A DNA stretch of 64,000 bases. Origin: Hymenobacter cheonanensis (GTDB taxonomy: Bacteria > Bacteroidota > Bacteroidia > Cytophagales > Hymenobacteraceae). The translations under genes were made by a program, and so were the position numbers. Location: the NCBI RefSeq assembly GCF_030581075.1, contig NZ_JAUQSW010000003.1, forward strand, positions 186,001-250,000, given 5' to 3'. Below are positions 8,067 to 16,813 of this stretch, piece after piece (position 1 is the first letter of the stretch; every line of letters begins with the position of its first letter). The notes beneath the pieces are model-generated. The model saw only the letters and a program-made list of their open reading frames with translations, searched no databases and was not told where the DNA came from.

Positions 8067-8840
8067 TTAGGCTTCGGTGTCAGCTTCGGTTTTCTCCGCA
8101 ATAGCAGCCTCATCAGCTTCTTTGCGGTCAGCATCCTCCTTATCAACCTTACGCTCCGACAGGCCGTCTTCGATAGCCTTGCCAATCACGTTCATGATGA
8201 GCTGAATCGACTTCGAGGCGTCATCGTTAGCCGGAATCGGGAATTGCACCAATTCAGGGTTCGAGTTAGTATCTACGATAGCAAAAACCGGAATACCAAG
8301 CTTTTGGGCTTCTTTCACGGCAATGTGCTCACGCTTCACGTCCACGATGAACAGGGCGGCGGGCAGGCGGCTCAGGTCGGCAATACCACCCATTACGCGC
8401 TCCAGCTTCTCGCGCTCGCGGTTCATCATGAGCTTCTCGCGCTTAGCGAGGGCCGCGAAAGCGGTGTTTTCTTTTACCATCTTGTCGATGGTAGCCATTT
8501 TCTTCAGCGACTTGCGGATGGTGGCGAAGTTCGTCAGCATCCCGCCCAGCCAGCGGTCCGTTACGAAAGGCATCTTAAGGCGCTGAGCCTCGGTCTGCAC
8601 AATCTCCTGGGCCTGCTTTTTGGTGGCTACGAACATGATTTTGCGGCCGCTCTTCGCGATGTTGCGAATAGCATTGGCGGCGTAATCCAGCGAAGCCAGC
8701 GTCTTGTTCAGGTCGATAATATGGATGCCGTTCTTCTCCATGAAGATGTACGGCGCCATTTTCGGGTCCCACTTGCGCGTAAGGTGGCCAAAGTGGGCAC
8801 CCGCGTCAAGCAGTTCTTTATAGGTGGTGGACTGAGCCAT
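8067..8840 (-). CDS. rpsB: 30S ribosomal protein S2
   Basis: A 257-residue S2. The N-terminal Y-K-E-L-L-D-A-G-A-H-F-G-H-L-T-R-K-W, the central D-R-W-L-G-G-M-L-T-N-F and the late V-P-V-F-A-I-V-D-T-N are diagnostic. The C-terminus is an acidic Ala/Glu-rich tail, common in Bacteroidota. It follows rpsI by 21 bases in the rplM-rpsI-rpsB order. Confidence 0.97.
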   Translation of the reverse strand: MAQSTTYKELLDAGAHFGHLTRKWDPKMAPYIFMEKNGIHIIDLNKTLASLDYAANAIRNIAKSGRKIMFVATKKQAQEIVQTEAQRLKMPFVTDRWLGGMLTNFATIRKSLKKMATIDKMVKENTAFAALAKREKLMMNREREKLERVMGGIADLSRLPAALFIVDVKREHIAVKEAQKLGIPVFAIVDTNSNPELVQFPIPANDDASKSIQLIMNVIGKAIEDGLSERKVDKEDADRKEADEAAIAEKTEADTEA

Positions 8841-8861
8841 GATACTACTACGGTTAAACGA

Positions 8862-9248
8862 TTAGCGCTTAGAGAACTGGAACGAGCGACGAGCTTTGCG
8901 CTTGCCGAACTTCTTACGCTCCACCATGCGGGGGTCGCGCGTCATGAAGCCTTCCTTGCGGAGCGACGACTTGATTTCGGCGTTGTCACTCACCAGGGCT
9001 TTCGAGATGGCGAGGCGGATGGCCTCAGCCTGGCCGGCGATGCCGCCGCCGCTCACGTTTACCTTGATGTCGTACTGGCCTACCTGCTCGAGGATGGCCA
9101 GCGGCTGGTTCACGATGTTCTCCAACAGTTCGTTGGCGAAGTAGGACTTCATGTCCCGGTCGTTGATAGTGATATTCCCTTGCCCGGCCTGCATGTAGAT
9201 GCGGGCCACCGAGGTTTTTCTTCTACCAGAGGTGTTAGTAGCTGCCAT
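8862..9248 (-). CDS. rpsI: 30S ribosomal protein S9
   Basis: A 128-residue S9 of standard length. It begins with a G-R-R-K-T-S-V-A-R-I motif and ends with the invariant basic tail (K-A-R-R-S-F-Q-F-S-K-R) that reaches into the ribosomal P site. G-G-G-I-A-G-Q-A-E-A-I-R lies in the middle. It follows rplM by 46 bases, the common bacterial arrangement. Confidence 0.97.
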   Translation of the reverse strand: MAATNTSGRRKTSVARIYMQAGQGNITINDRDMKSYFANELLENIVNQPLAILEQVGQYDIKVNVSGGGIAGQAEAIRLAISKALVSDNAEIKSSLRKEGFMTRDPRMVERKKFGKRKARRSFQFSKR

Positions 9249-9294
9249 TTAGTGGAAAAATAATGCGGCCAAAATCGGCCGTAAAAGCAATGAT

Positions 9295-9747
9295 TTACAG
9301 GTTCTTCAGCTCGTATACGGTGGGCTGCTGGGCCTCGTGCGGGTGCTCGGTGCCGGCGTACACGTACAGGTTGCGGTACTGAGCAGCGCCCAGGCGGTTG
9401 CCCTGCAGCATGCCTTTTACGGCGTGCTCAATGGCTTTGCGCGAGTCACGGTTCATCTGCTCGCGCAGGGTGCGCTGCTTCTGGCCGCCGGGGTAGCCCG
9501 AGTGCGAGATATACACTTTCTCTTCCATCTTCTTGCCCGTCACGCGCAGCTTGTCGGCGTTGATAACGATTACGTTATCGCCGCAGTCGGAGTTGGGGGT
9601 GAACGAAGGCTTGTGCTTGCCACGCAGTACGTTGGCAATTTGGCTGCACACGCGGCCCAGCGGGGCCACGCTGGCGTCGATGATAACCCAGGCTTTCTGG
9701 GCGTTGGCCTTGTTGACGTGGGTCGTCTTGAAGCTCAGGTGGTCCAT
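9295..9747 (-). CDS. rplM: 50S ribosomal protein L13
   Basis: A 150-residue L13. I chose the ATG at 9745-9747 (M-D-H-L-S-F-K-T), which gives the normal family length; the longer frame reads through the leader. The motifs W-V-I-I-D-A, P-L-G-R-V-C-S-Q-I-A and H-S-G-Y-P-G-G are typical. It is the first gene of the operon, behind a Bacteroidota-type promoter and a 5' leader hairpin. Confidence 0.96.
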   Translation of the reverse strand: MDHLSFKTTHVNKANAQKAWVIIDASVAPLGRVCSQIANVLRGKHKPSFTPNSDCGDNVIVINADKLRVTGKKMEEKVYISHSGYPGGQKQRTLREQMNRDSRKAIEHAVKGMLQGNRLGAAQYRNLYVYAGTEHPHEAQQPTVYELKNL

Positions 9748-9789
9748 GCGGATTTGGTAAAAATTACCGGCTAAACAATTGACAATAAA

Positions 9790-9812
9790 CCCCAAGCCGG
9801 TCGGGCCTGGGG
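9790..9812 (-). promoter_or_regulatory. leader hairpin in rplM 5' UTR
   Basis: In the minus-strand leader, CCCCAGGCC and GGCTTGGGG can form a 9-bp stem with a 5-nt loop (one G-U pair), followed by TTTATTG. It lies between the predicted transcription start and the rplM start codon and could be an autoregulatory r-protein leader or a weak attenuator. Inferred from position only. Confidence 0.4.
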
Positions 9813-9823
9813 AAAAACGGACA

Positions 9824-9855
9824 CAAAGGTACGAGTTTTCGGGCAGATAACCAAA
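9824..9855 (-). promoter_or_regulatory. promoter of rplM-rpsI-rpsB
   Basis: On the minus strand TTTG (9852-9855) and TACCTTTG (9824-9831) are separated by 20 bases, matching the Bacteroidota sigma consensus TTTG-N19ish-TAnnTTTG. Confidence 0.65.
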
Positions 9856-9875
9856 CGCCAGGCAGTTAAAAGCGC

Positions 9876-10589
9876 CTAGCGATATTCCCGCAGCGTCTCG
9901 ACCAGCACCCGGAAATCTTTCGGGTAAGGAGCCTCAATGCGGATAGCCTCGCCCGCTAGCCCCGTAAAGCCAAGCTCCTTGGCGTGCAGGGCAAAGCGCT
10001 TGATGAACGGCTGCTCGGTTTCGCCCTCTTTCAAGTTGAACTTCTTCTTGAGCGAAGACAGGAAAAAATCCTCGCCGCCGTAGAGGTGGTCGCCCACGAT
10101 GGGCGTTTCAACATACGCCAGGTGCAGGCGAATCTGGTGCATACGGCCGGTCACGGGCTCGCACTGCACGAGGGCGTGGCGGGCATAGGTTTCGAGCAGC
10201 GTGAAGCGCGTTTCGGCGGGCTTGCCCTTATAGGCCAGCCGGGCTTTGCCACTCTTGGTGGTTTCGATATTGCGCTCTACCACAAACTTATCCAGCGGCG
10301 GCGCGCCCCAGGTTACGGCGTGGTACACCTTATTCACCTCGCGGTTCTCAAACTGCATCGAAATGTGGCGGTAGGCCTCGGGGTGCTTGGCCAGCACGAG
10401 CGCGCCGCTGGTGTCGCGGTCGAGGCGGTGGCCCACCTGAGCATCTTCCGAATATTCGCGGGCTAGCCGCAGCAGGCTGGCTGCTACGCCAATGCGCTCG
10501 TCGAGCGTGGACAGGAATGGTGGCTTGTTGACGACGATGTAATCGTCGTTCTCAAACAGGATAAGGTCTTTGAACTTAGGTGGCTTCAT
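9876..10589 (-). CDS. RluA-family RNA pseudouridine synthase
   Basis: A 237-residue enzyme that isomerises uridine to pseudouridine in rRNA or tRNA. The catalytic motif H-R-L-D-R-D-T-S-G is present at about residues 54-62 with its Asp. V-T-G-R-M-H-Q-I-R-L-H and the downstream I-V-G-D-H-L-Y-G-G are also typical. There is no S4 domain, as in RluA/RluC-short and TruC-like members, so the target position cannot be assigned. A TACCTTTG promoter element lies eight bases upstream of the start. Confidence 0.88.
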   Translation of the reverse strand: MKPPKFKDLILFENDDYIVVNKPPFLSTLDERIGVAASLLRLAREYSEDAQVGHRLDRDTSGALVLAKHPEAYRHISMQFENREVNKVYHAVTWGAPPLDKFVVERNIETTKSGKARLAYKGKPAETRFTLLETYARHALVQCEPVTGRMHQIRLHLAYVETPIVGDHLYGGEDFFLSSLKKKFNLKEGETEQPFIKRFALHAKELGFTGLAGEAIRIEAPYPKDFRVLVETLREYR

Positions 10590-10597
10590 GCGAAGCG

Positions 10598-10605
10598 CAA
10601 AGGTA
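10598..10605 (-). promoter_or_regulatory. -7 element of RluA-family gene
   Basis: TACCTTTG on the minus strand, ending eight bases before the ATG; implies a very short 5' UTR. No clear -33 TTTG. Confidence 0.45.
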
Positions 10606-10636
10606 CGACGGGTTATAGCGTAAGCTTTGGCTTGCG

Positions 10637-11707
10637 CTACTTCACCTCCTTGGGCCGGGGTAGCTTAAACTCCATCGTGGTGCCTTCCTGCAACACACTC
10701 TTAATGTAGATAGTAGACTTGTGCGCCTCCACAATGTGCTTGCTGATGGCTAGCCCCAGCCCCGAGCCGCCGGCCGCGCGCGAGCGGCTTTTATCGACCC
10801 GGTAGAAGCGCTCGAAGATGCGCGCCTGGTGCTCGGGGGCAATGCCGGCGCCATTGTCGCGCACGGCTACGCGTACCCCGTTGCGGCCCGGCGTGAGGGC
10901 TACCACTACGTGCCCGCTGTGCGCGCGGCCGTACTTTATGGCATTGTCTATCAGATTGATGAGCACCTGGCGAATGCGGTTGCGGTCAGCAATAACCGGC
11001 AGCTCCTGCCCGGCCAGGTGCGGCGGAAACAGCTCCAGCGTAGTGCCGCGCCGCTCGGCCTGCTGCTCCAGCAGCTCAAACAATTCCTGCACCAGGGCCA
11101 CGAGGTCGAAGCGCTGGCGACGCATCCGAATCACGCCCTTTTCGAGCTGCGAAATCGTGACCAGGTCCTGCACCAGGGCATCGAGGGCGTCGAGACTGGC
11201 GGCGGCGCGCTGCAAAAACTTGCGGCGCGTGGCGGGGTCCATCCCCATTTCCTCGTTGTCTTCTTCCTCATCCAGGATGGTGTGCACGAAGCCCTGGGCG
11301 GCGAAAAGCGGCGTCTTCAACTCGTGCGATACATCGGCCAGAAACTCGCGGCGCAGCGCCTGCAGGCGCTTCAGCTCATCAAGCTCCTGCTGGCGGCGCT
11401 CGGCCATTTCCACTATCTCGTCGCCAATGCGCCGCAGGGGCTCGGGGCGAAATAAGAACTTGTTGCTCAGGCGCTTGAACTCCTTGCGCTTGATGTGCTC
11501 CAGGCGCGAGTAGATGCCATTTATCTCCCGGAAAATAAGCGCCTCAAACGCCAGGTACACAAGCAGAAAGCAGGCGGCCACCGTGATGCCGCCCGCCAGA
11601 AAGGCCTGGTGCGTGGGCAGCCTGGGCACCCAGTATGTACCCGTGCCGAGCACGCCCGCCACCAGTAGCGCAATAAGTACGGCAATGGTGCGGGAGGAGA
11701 GGTTCAT
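10637..11707 (-). CDS. PhoR-like sensor histidine kinase
   Basis: A 356-residue kinase: two N-terminal membrane helices (about residues 8-28 and 36-58), a charged linker, HisKA dimerisation domain with F-L-A-D-V-S-H-E-L-K-T-P-L (phospho-His), and HATPase_c with the N-box N-L-I-D-N-A-I-K-Y, D-N-G-A-G-I and G-S-G-L-G-L-A-I boxes. It lacks a large periplasmic sensor domain. Its partner response regulator gene lies just upstream, with a palindromic element between the two. Confidence 0.9.
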   Translation of the reverse strand: MNLSSRTIAVLIALLVAGVLGTGTYWVPRLPTHQAFLAGGITVAACFLLVYLAFEALIFREINGIYSRLEHIKRKEFKRLSNKFLFRPEPLRRIGDEIVEMAERRQQELDELKRLQALRREFLADVSHELKTPLFAAQGFVHTILDEEEDNEEMGMDPATRRKFLQRAAASLDALDALVQDLVTISQLEKGVIRMRRQRFDLVALVQELFELLEQQAERRGTTLELFPPHLAGQELPVIADRNRIRQVLINLIDNAIKYGRAHSGHVVVALTPGRNGVRVAVRDNGAGIAPEHQARIFERFYRVDKSRSRAAGGSGLGLAISKHIVEAHKSTIYIKSVLQEGTTMEFKLPRPKEVK

Positions 11708-11740
11708 GGGAGGCTAGGGTGGGCAAGAAGGGAAGTTAAG

Positions 11741-11850
11741 ACAACGCTCGTCATGCTGAGCCTGCCGAAGCATCTTGCTCGTAGCGTTAGGTTGGTAACC
11801 CTAGCGGCACAGGTAAGATGCTTCGGCAAGCTCAGCATGACGAGCGTTGT
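11741..11850. repeat. palindromic intergenic element, family A
   Basis: Arms beginning acaacgctcgtcatgctgag and ending with its inverse pair over about 37 bp with one mismatch around a ~30-nt centre. The motif gtcatgctgagc...gaagcatct is shared with copies at 18548, 33713 and 41961. It fills almost the whole space between the kinase and regulator genes. Confidence 0.9.
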
Positions 11851-11863
11851 GCTGCGTATTACC

Positions 11864-12583
11864 TTAGTCGGCGTTGAACTTATAGCCCACACCCTTAATG
11901 GTTTGGATGTGGTGGTCGCCCACTTTTTCGCGCACTTTGCGCACATGCACGTCCACGGTGCGGGCCAGCACAAATACGTCGTTGCCCCAGATGTTTTGCA
12001 GCAGCTCATCGCGGCTGAACACCTTGTGCGGCGCGGCGGCCAGAAAGGCCAGCAGCTCAAACTCTTTCTTGGGCAGCGTGATTTTGCGGCCATCCTGGTA
12101 CACGGCAAAGGCCGTGCGGTCGATGCGCAGGCCGTTGATGTCGATGGCCTCCACGCCGGCGTGGGGGTCCTGGTCGCGGCGCACCACGGCGGCTAGCCGG
12201 CTCAGCAACGCCCGGGGCTTAATGGGCTTGGAGAGAAAGTCGTCGGCGCCGGCCTCGAAGGCGGCTACTTCCGAAAACTCTTCGGCGCGGGCCGTGAGGA
12301 AGAGTATGTAGGTGTCCTTGAACTTAGGCTGCTCGCGCAGGGCGCGGCAAGTGGCAATGCCGTCGAGATGGGGCATCATCACATCGAGCAGGATGATGTC
12401 GGGGCTAAACTCCTGGGCCACGGCCAGGGCCTGCTGGCCGTCGCCAGCCGAGGCAGTGAGGTAGCCTTCTTTCTTAAGGTTAAATTCGAGCAGCTCGACA
12501 ATATCGGGGTCATCGTCGACTACTAGAATCTTGTAAGTGCCGGCTTTGGCCGACGCTGACTTCTGACTGGTGGGGGTAGCCAC
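11864..12583 (-). CDS. OmpR/PhoP-type response regulator
   Basis: A receiver domain (I-L-V-V-D-D-D-P with acidic pocket, phospho-Asp in I-I-L-L-D-V-M-M-P, Thr in F-L-T-A-R-A, Lys in L-S-K-P) is followed by a winged-helix DNA-binding domain ending V-G-Y-K-F-N. I chose the GTG at 12581-12583 (239 residues). A TAATTTTG promoter element at 12620-12627 lies downstream of the earlier ATG at 12649, and the extra 22 residues do not look like a receiver N-terminus. It is encoded just upstream of the PhoR-like kinase and is its likely partner. Confidence 0.88.
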   Translation of the reverse strand: MATPTSQKSASAKAGTYKILVVDDDPDIVELLEFNLKKEGYLTASAGDGQQALAVAQEFSPDIILLDVMMPHLDGIATCRALREQPKFKDTYILFLTARAEEFSEVAAFEAGADDFLSKPIKPRALLSRLAAVVRRDQDPHAGVEAIDINGLRIDRTAFAVYQDGRKITLPKKEFELLAFLAAAPHKVFSRDELLQNIWGNDVFVLARTVDVHVRKVREKVGDHHIQTIKGVGYKFNAD

Positions 12584-12619
12584 GGTGCGGACGCAAAAGG
12601 GAGAGAAGCTTTCGCGGTG

Positions 12620-12627
12620 CAAAATTA
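12620..12627 (-). promoter_or_regulatory. -7 element of two-component operon
   Basis: TAATTTTG on the minus strand, 36 bases before the GTG at 12583; used to choose that start. Confidence 0.45.
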
Positions 12628-12678
12628 CCCGCGCCGGGCGGGCCGCCATGTTACGTTTGTGTGATGCCCCGGCGCGGG

Positions 12679-13488
12679 CTAGCGGGCCATGTTCAGCCGG
12701 CTCTTCAGGCCGTCGTACTTGTACATGTCCACCTTCACCGAGCCCACAAACAGCTCGGCCTGGAAGAGGACCGGAATCTTGTTGCGGTCGTCGGAGAGAT
12801 AAACCTTGATGGCGTCTTCACCCCGGAAAATGCGGTTGTTCGGCATTTTGGGCACCAGTTTCAGCACGTGAATGGCGCCAGCCTTGGTATCAACTACCTC
12901 GCGGCCCTTGAAGGTAACGTCCAGATTGAACGTCGATTCGTCGAAGAAGCCACTCATGTGAATGACCTCGCCGGGCTTCATGTGGTCGTAGTTGAGGGTG
13001 CGCAGGTAGTAGAAGCCGCTCACGAGTTCCTGCACATTGTTGGGTACCTTGAAGGTGTAGCGAATGGGCTCCTTGGTGTGGGTTTGCAGCACGTTGACGA
13101 TGTCGTGCGTCTGGTCAAAATCGACGACTTCCTTCTTGCGGTAGGTGCCTTCCTCAATGTCGCGCGAGGAGCGCAGCGGCAGCACGCTGGCCGTGTCGAT
13201 GTAGGCGCGCCACTGGTCTTTTACATGCAGGAAAAAGTCGAACGAGCCAGTGGTGCGGCCGCTCACGGTGGCTTTGTAGCAAGGGCGGTCGGCCACGCGC
13301 TCAAGGCTGCCAGATGTTTCGACTACGGCTTCGGCGGCGTTGAGCACGCCGTAGTGCACCTTATAGCGAATGGTTTCGCCGGCCTTAAAGCTGGCATTGG
13401 GCCAGTACCGCACCGGCTCGGCGGTGCCGATAGGCTGGGTCCAGGCAGTGCAGAGTAGAAAAAGCGGAACGAGTAGCCAGCGGTGCAT
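12679..13488 (-). CDS. DUF3108 periplasmic protein
   Basis: A 269-residue protein with a Sec signal peptide (cleavage around residues 18-22). The body matches DUF3108: F-K-A-G-E-T-I-R-Y-K-V-H-Y-G near residue 35 and a beta-rich fold thereafter, including Y-L-S-D-D-R-N-K-I-P-V near the end. The family is secreted and of unknown function. It precedes the response regulator gene by about 95 bases on the same strand, but the regulator has its own promoter element. Confidence 0.8.
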   Translation of the reverse strand: MHRWLLVPLFLLCTAWTQPIGTAEPVRYWPNASFKAGETIRYKVHYGVLNAAEAVVETSGSLERVADRPCYKATVSGRTTGSFDFFLHVKDQWRAYIDTASVLPLRSSRDIEEGTYRKKEVVDFDQTHDIVNVLQTHTKEPIRYTFKVPNNVQELVSGFYYLRTLNYDHMKPGEVIHMSGFFDESTFNLDVTFKGREVVDTKAGAIHVLKLVPKMPNNRIFRGEDAIKVYLSDDRNKIPVLFQAELFVGSVKVDMYKYDGLKSRLNMAR

Positions 13489-13543
13489 ACAAGCAGAAAC
13501 GAAGACGGGTCGAAAGCAGATTTACAAACGAGATGCCAGCCAG

Positions 13544-13551
13544 CAAAAGTA
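13544..13551 (-). promoter_or_regulatory. -7 element of DUF3108 gene
   Basis: TACTTTTG on the minus strand, about 55 bases before the start codon. Confidence 0.42.
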
Positions 13552-13591
13552 AACGCCCCGCGGCCCGCCAAGCGGGCGGCTAAGGTATACA

Positions 13592-13624
13592 AAAAGCCCC
13601 GCTGCAAGGCGCAGCGGGGCTTTT
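13592..13624 (-). terminator. recA terminator
   Basis: Stem gccccgctgc / gcagcggggc, 5-nt loop, A run on the left (U tract for the minus strand) and T run on the right. Confidence 0.85.
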
Positions 13625-13648
13625 AAAATTCAATTTGCGAAGGGCAGC

Positions 13649-14767
13649 CTACAGCGTGTCGTCGCCGTCTTCGGGGCCGCTCATGTCCACGGGGATAACG
13701 GCGTCGTCGCCCTTGGCCATGGTGCGGATTTTAGCTTCAATCTGGTCGGCTAGCTCGGGGTTGTCGAGTAGCAGCGTTTTCACGGCTTCGCGGCCCTGGC
13801 CGATTTTGTTGCCGTCGTAGCTAAACCACGAGCCCGACTTGCCGATGATGCCCATATCGACGCCCAGGTCCACAATCTCGCCGACTTTGGAAATGCCCTG
13901 GCCGTAGATGATGTCAAACTCGACCACCTTGAAGGGCGGCGCTACTTTGTTTTTCACCACCTTCACCTTGGTGCGGTTGCCGGTCACGTTGTCCTTGTCT
14001 TCCTTGATTTGGCCGATACGACGGATGTCGAGGCGCACCGAAGCGTAGAATTTCAGGGCGTTACCGCCGGTCGTGGTTTCGGGCGAGCCGAACATCACGC
14101 CGATTTTCTCGCGCAGCTGGTTGATGAAAATGCAGAGGCAGTTCGTCTTATTAATCGTGCCGGTGAGCTTGCGCAGGGCCTGGCTCATGAGGCGGGCGTG
14201 CAGGCCCACTTTCGAGTCGCCCATGTCGCCTTCGAGTTCACCTTTCGGTACTAGGGCCGCCACCGAGTCAATAACGATGATGTCGATGGCACCCGAGCTG
14301 ATGAGCTGGTCGGCAATTTCGAGGGCTTGCTCGCCGTTGTCGGGCTGGGCAATCAGCAGGTTATCCACGTCGATGCCCAACTTCTTGGCGTAGGTCGGGT
14401 CGAAGGCGTGCTCGGCGTCGATGAAGGCGGCGGTGCCACCGGCTTTCTGAGCCTCGGCGATGGCGTGCATCGTGAGCGTAGTCTTACCGCTCGATTCGGG
14501 GCCGTAAATCTCGATAACGCGGCCGCGGGGCAGGCCGCCAATGCCGAGGGCAATATCCAGCGACAGCGACCCCGTGCTGATGGCCGGAATGTCGTTCACC
14601 TTCTGGTCCGAGAGCTTCATCACGGTACCTTTGCCGAAGGCTTTGTCGAGCTTCTCCATCGTCAGCGCGAGGGCTTTCGCTTTCTCGGCGGCGGGGCTGG
14701 AAGGACCGGTTTTGTCAGCTTTATCGACCATTTCTGATTTTTCGGCTTTTTTGGTTGCTAAGGCCAT
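13649..14767 (-). CDS. recA: recombinase RecA
   Basis: A 372-residue RecA, the ATP-dependent strand-exchange protein of homologous recombination and the SOS co-protease. Walker A is G-P-E-S-S-G-K-T, the Walker B strand is [10 protein letters not shown], and the L2 loop shows [15 protein letters not shown]. The N-terminus is extended and Lys-rich, and the C-terminus is acidic. A TAGATTTA sequence at 14796-14803 on the minus strand is a possible weak -7 element; no SOS box was evident. Confidence 0.98.
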   Translation of the reverse strand: MALATKKAEKSEMVDKADKTGPSSPAAEKAKALALTMEKLDKAFGKGTVMKLSDQKVNDIPAISTGSLSLDIALGIGGLPRGRVIEIYGPESSGKTTLTMHAIAEAQKAGGTAAFIDAEHAFDPTYAKKLGIDVDNLLIAQPDNGEQALEIADQLISSGAIDIIVIDSVAALVPKGELEGDMGDSKVGLHARLMSQALRKLTGTINKTNCLCIFINQLREKIGVMFGSPETTTGGNALKFYASVRLDIRRIGQIKEDKDNVTGNRTKVKVVKNKVAPPFKVVEFDIIYGQGISKVGEIVDLGVDMGIIGKSGSWFSYDGNKIGQGREAVKTLLLDNPELADQIEAKIRTMAKGDDAVIPVDMSGPEDGDDTL

Positions 14768-14926
14768 GAAGGGGGAGGGGAAAACTAAAGAGTTGTAAAT
14801 CTACGGTATTTTGGTTTACCGCACCAAGGCAGAAAAGCAGCGGGCTAGCCCGGCTACCGTTCTGTTTTGCGGCGGCCATTTGTAACGCAACGCACCCCGG
14901 TTTTGTGCCGGCAGAGGCGCAAATTT

Positions 14927-16189
14927 ATGGGGAAATTTCTAAAAATTTTAGTTAGCCTTGGGGCTGTGTTGGTTATGGCCGCGCCCGCCCAGGCGCAGCT
15001 CGATAATGGAGCATTTGTAATGGCATATCCAGGATGGAGGCCACTGTCTTATACATACCCAGTTGACGGTGCTACTCCAAAGGAAATACAAGCCATAGAT
15101 TCTGTGGATAGGGTGAGCGCGCGACGAACTTTAGAAAATGAACATCAAGCCGGCGACCTTCGCTTTTCTTTTAAAGCTTTTACTTTCTTCAAGGATAACG
15201 AATATTTCAACGATATTGTCGAAGGCTACACGCTATTTGGTACGCAGTTGAATCCACAACTCGTCTATTATCCCACCAAAGACTTACGACTCGAAGCGGG
15301 CGTGTTCCTTTGGAAAGACTTTGGCAATCCACAGTTGAGACAAGTACGCCCGACTTTTCGCGCTACTTGGAAAGTCAAAAATAATAGCTTCATTTTTGGT
15401 AATATTTATCCCAATCTAAGCCATTTTTACATCGAGCCGCTACTCGATTTTGAAAGGGTGATACTAAAACCATTAGAGGAAGGCTTGCAGTACCGGCTCA
15501 ACACCAAGCGCGTGTTTCTGGATACCTGGGTCGATTGGCTGAAGCAGGAATACCCGGGCGTGAATTACCAGGAGCAGATTGCGGGCGGCCTCAGCAGCAG
15601 CTTCCGCCTGACGGGCGACAATAGCCGGGTGCAGGTGTCCGTGCCGTTTCAGTTTACGGCGCGGCACTTCGGTGGGCAGATTGATACGCTGCACCTGCCC
15701 GTGCAAACGCTGCTCAACTACGCCAGTGGCGTGGTGGCTAGGGTGCCGCTGGGCGGCGGCACCTTCCAGGCGGTGCGGCTCAACGCCTACGGTCTACTCT
15801 TCGACGACCACTCGTTTTCCAACTATCGCCTGCCCTTTCAAGCGGGTAAGGGCTTGTATATCAACGGCACGCTCGAAACGCGCTACGTGGACCTCATGCT
15901 CAGCTACTGGCAGGGGCACCAGTTCTACGCGCCGCTAGGGGGCAGCTATTATCAGTCCATCGCCTCGCGCTACGGCACGCCCGGCTACACCGACGCCGAC
16001 CGCCGGCTGCTGCTCGTGCGCCTGCTGCGCGACTTCCGCATCTCCGACGCGGCGGCGCTCACGGTCCGCGTCGAGCCGGTGTACGATTTCAACCGCAGCC
16101 TGCTCGATTTCTCGTTCGGCTTTTACCTCAATTTCCGGCAGGAGTGGCTGCTCGGCAACGTAGGGCGGCGCGTGCGCGTGGGGCAGTGA
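14927..16189 (+). CDS. hypothetical outer-membrane-like beta-barrel protein, mosaic gene
   Basis: I chose the ATG at 14927, which gives a signal peptide (M-G-K-F-L-K-I-L-V-S, cleavage after A-Q-A-Q). The 420-residue body has many alternating aromatic/polar beta strands, and the last residues before the tail (F-S-F-G-F-Y-L-N-F-R) look like a barrel strand. Family not recognised; an outer-membrane protein is the best guess. The 5' part to about 15480 is AT-rich (30-48% GC in single lines), while the rest is about 60-68% GC, with an abrupt change inside the reading frame. Confidence 0.65.
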   Translation: MGKFLKILVSLGAVLVMAAPAQAQLDNGAFVMAYPGWRPLSYTYPVDGATPKEIQAIDSVDRVSARRTLENEHQAGDLRFSFKAFTFFKDNEYFNDIVEGYTLFGTQLNPQLVYYPTKDLRLEAGVFLWKDFGNPQLRQVRPTFRATWKVKNNSFIFGNIYPNLSHFYIEPLLDFERVILKPLEEGLQYRLNTKRVFLDTWVDWLKQEYPGVNYQEQIAGGLSSSFRLTGDNSRVQVSVPFQFTARHFGGQIDTLHLPVQTLLNYASGVVARVPLGGGTFQAVRLNAYGLLFDDHSFSNYRLPFQAGKGLYINGTLETRYVDLMLSYWQGHQFYAPLGGSYYQSIASRYGTPGYTDADRRLLLVRLLRDFRISDAAALTVRVEPVYDFNRSLLDFSFGFYLNFRQEWLLGNVGRRVRVGQ

Positions 16190-16205
16190 TAATAAGGGAG
16201 TTAGC

Positions 16206-16252
16206 AGGGAGGAGTAAAGGATTGCCGCCAGGGTAATCCTTTACTCCTCCCT
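16206..16252. terminator. hairpin between convergent genes
   Basis: Perfect 18-bp stem agggaggagtaaaggatt / aatcctttactcctccct with an 11-nt loop. The right arm contains the last codons and stop of the convergent GNAT gene. There is no long U tract, so termination is likely but not certain. Confidence 0.6.
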
Positions 16253-16813
16253 ATCGCCGGCGGCCCAGTGGCGCACGAAGTGTAGGATGGGTGGCAGCGG
16301 CGGCCGGCTTTCCCAGAAGCTGAGGCGCAGCCAGGCGGGCTGCTCGGGCTTTTCGGGGCCCTGGGGCGTGAAACCCAACGCCCGGGCTACGGCCTGGGCG
16401 CGGGCGTTGTCGGCGAAGCAGCGAATGAGCAGGCGCTGGGCCTCCACAGTGCGCCCGAAGCCGAAGCGGCACACGGCGGCCAGGGCCTCGCGGGCGTAGC
16501 CGTGGCCCTCGGCCTCGGCGGCCAGGTAGTAGCCGATTTCGGCCTGGCCGTGGCGCTGGGGCATCAGGCAGATGTCGCCGATGTAAGTGCCGGTTTCGCG
16601 TAGCCAGATGCCGAGCACGTAGAAGCGGCCCGTGTGCCAGTCGTCGGCAAAGGCGGCGAGCTGGGCCGGCGCCGCGGCCAGGGTCGGCACGGCCCGCAGG
16701 CGGTCGGGAAAGGAGTTTTTGAGGCGCTCCCGGCTCTGGTCGAGCAGGGTAAAAAACGCCTGGGCATCGGTCGGCTCGTAGGGGCGGAGCAGCAGGCGGT
16801 TGGTTTCGAACAC
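16241..16813 (-). CDS. GNAT N-acetyltransferase, RimJ/RimL type
   Basis: A 190-residue protein starting R-L-L-L-R-P-Y-E-P-T-D-A-Q-A-F-F, typical of the RimJ/RimL acetyltransferase subfamily, with the acetyl-CoA loop in E-G-H-G-Y-A-R-E-A-L and a late A-R-A-L-G-F motif. It transfers acetyl from acetyl-CoA to an amine, often a protein N-terminus; the substrate is unknown. Its final codons are part of a perfect hairpin at 16206-16252. Confidence 0.82.
   Translation of the reverse strand: MFETNRLLLRPYEPTDAQAFFTLLDQSRERLKNSFPDRLRAVPTLAAAPAQLAAFADDWHTGRFYVLGIWLRETGTYIGDICLMPQRHGQAEIGYYLAAEAEGHGYAREALAAVCRFGFGRTVEAQRLLIRCFADNARAQAVARALGFTPQGPEKPEQPAWLRLSFWESRPPLPPILHFVRHWAAGDREE

Noticed and set aside
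7962..9263. 433-residue plus-strand open frame
   Set aside because: Antisense to rpsB and rpsI, which are certain; an artefact of GC-rich codon structure.
11741..11850. Terminator of the response regulator gene
   Set aside because: The same arms recur at unrelated loci and there is no U tract, so a repeat element is the better reading, though it could still affect transcription.
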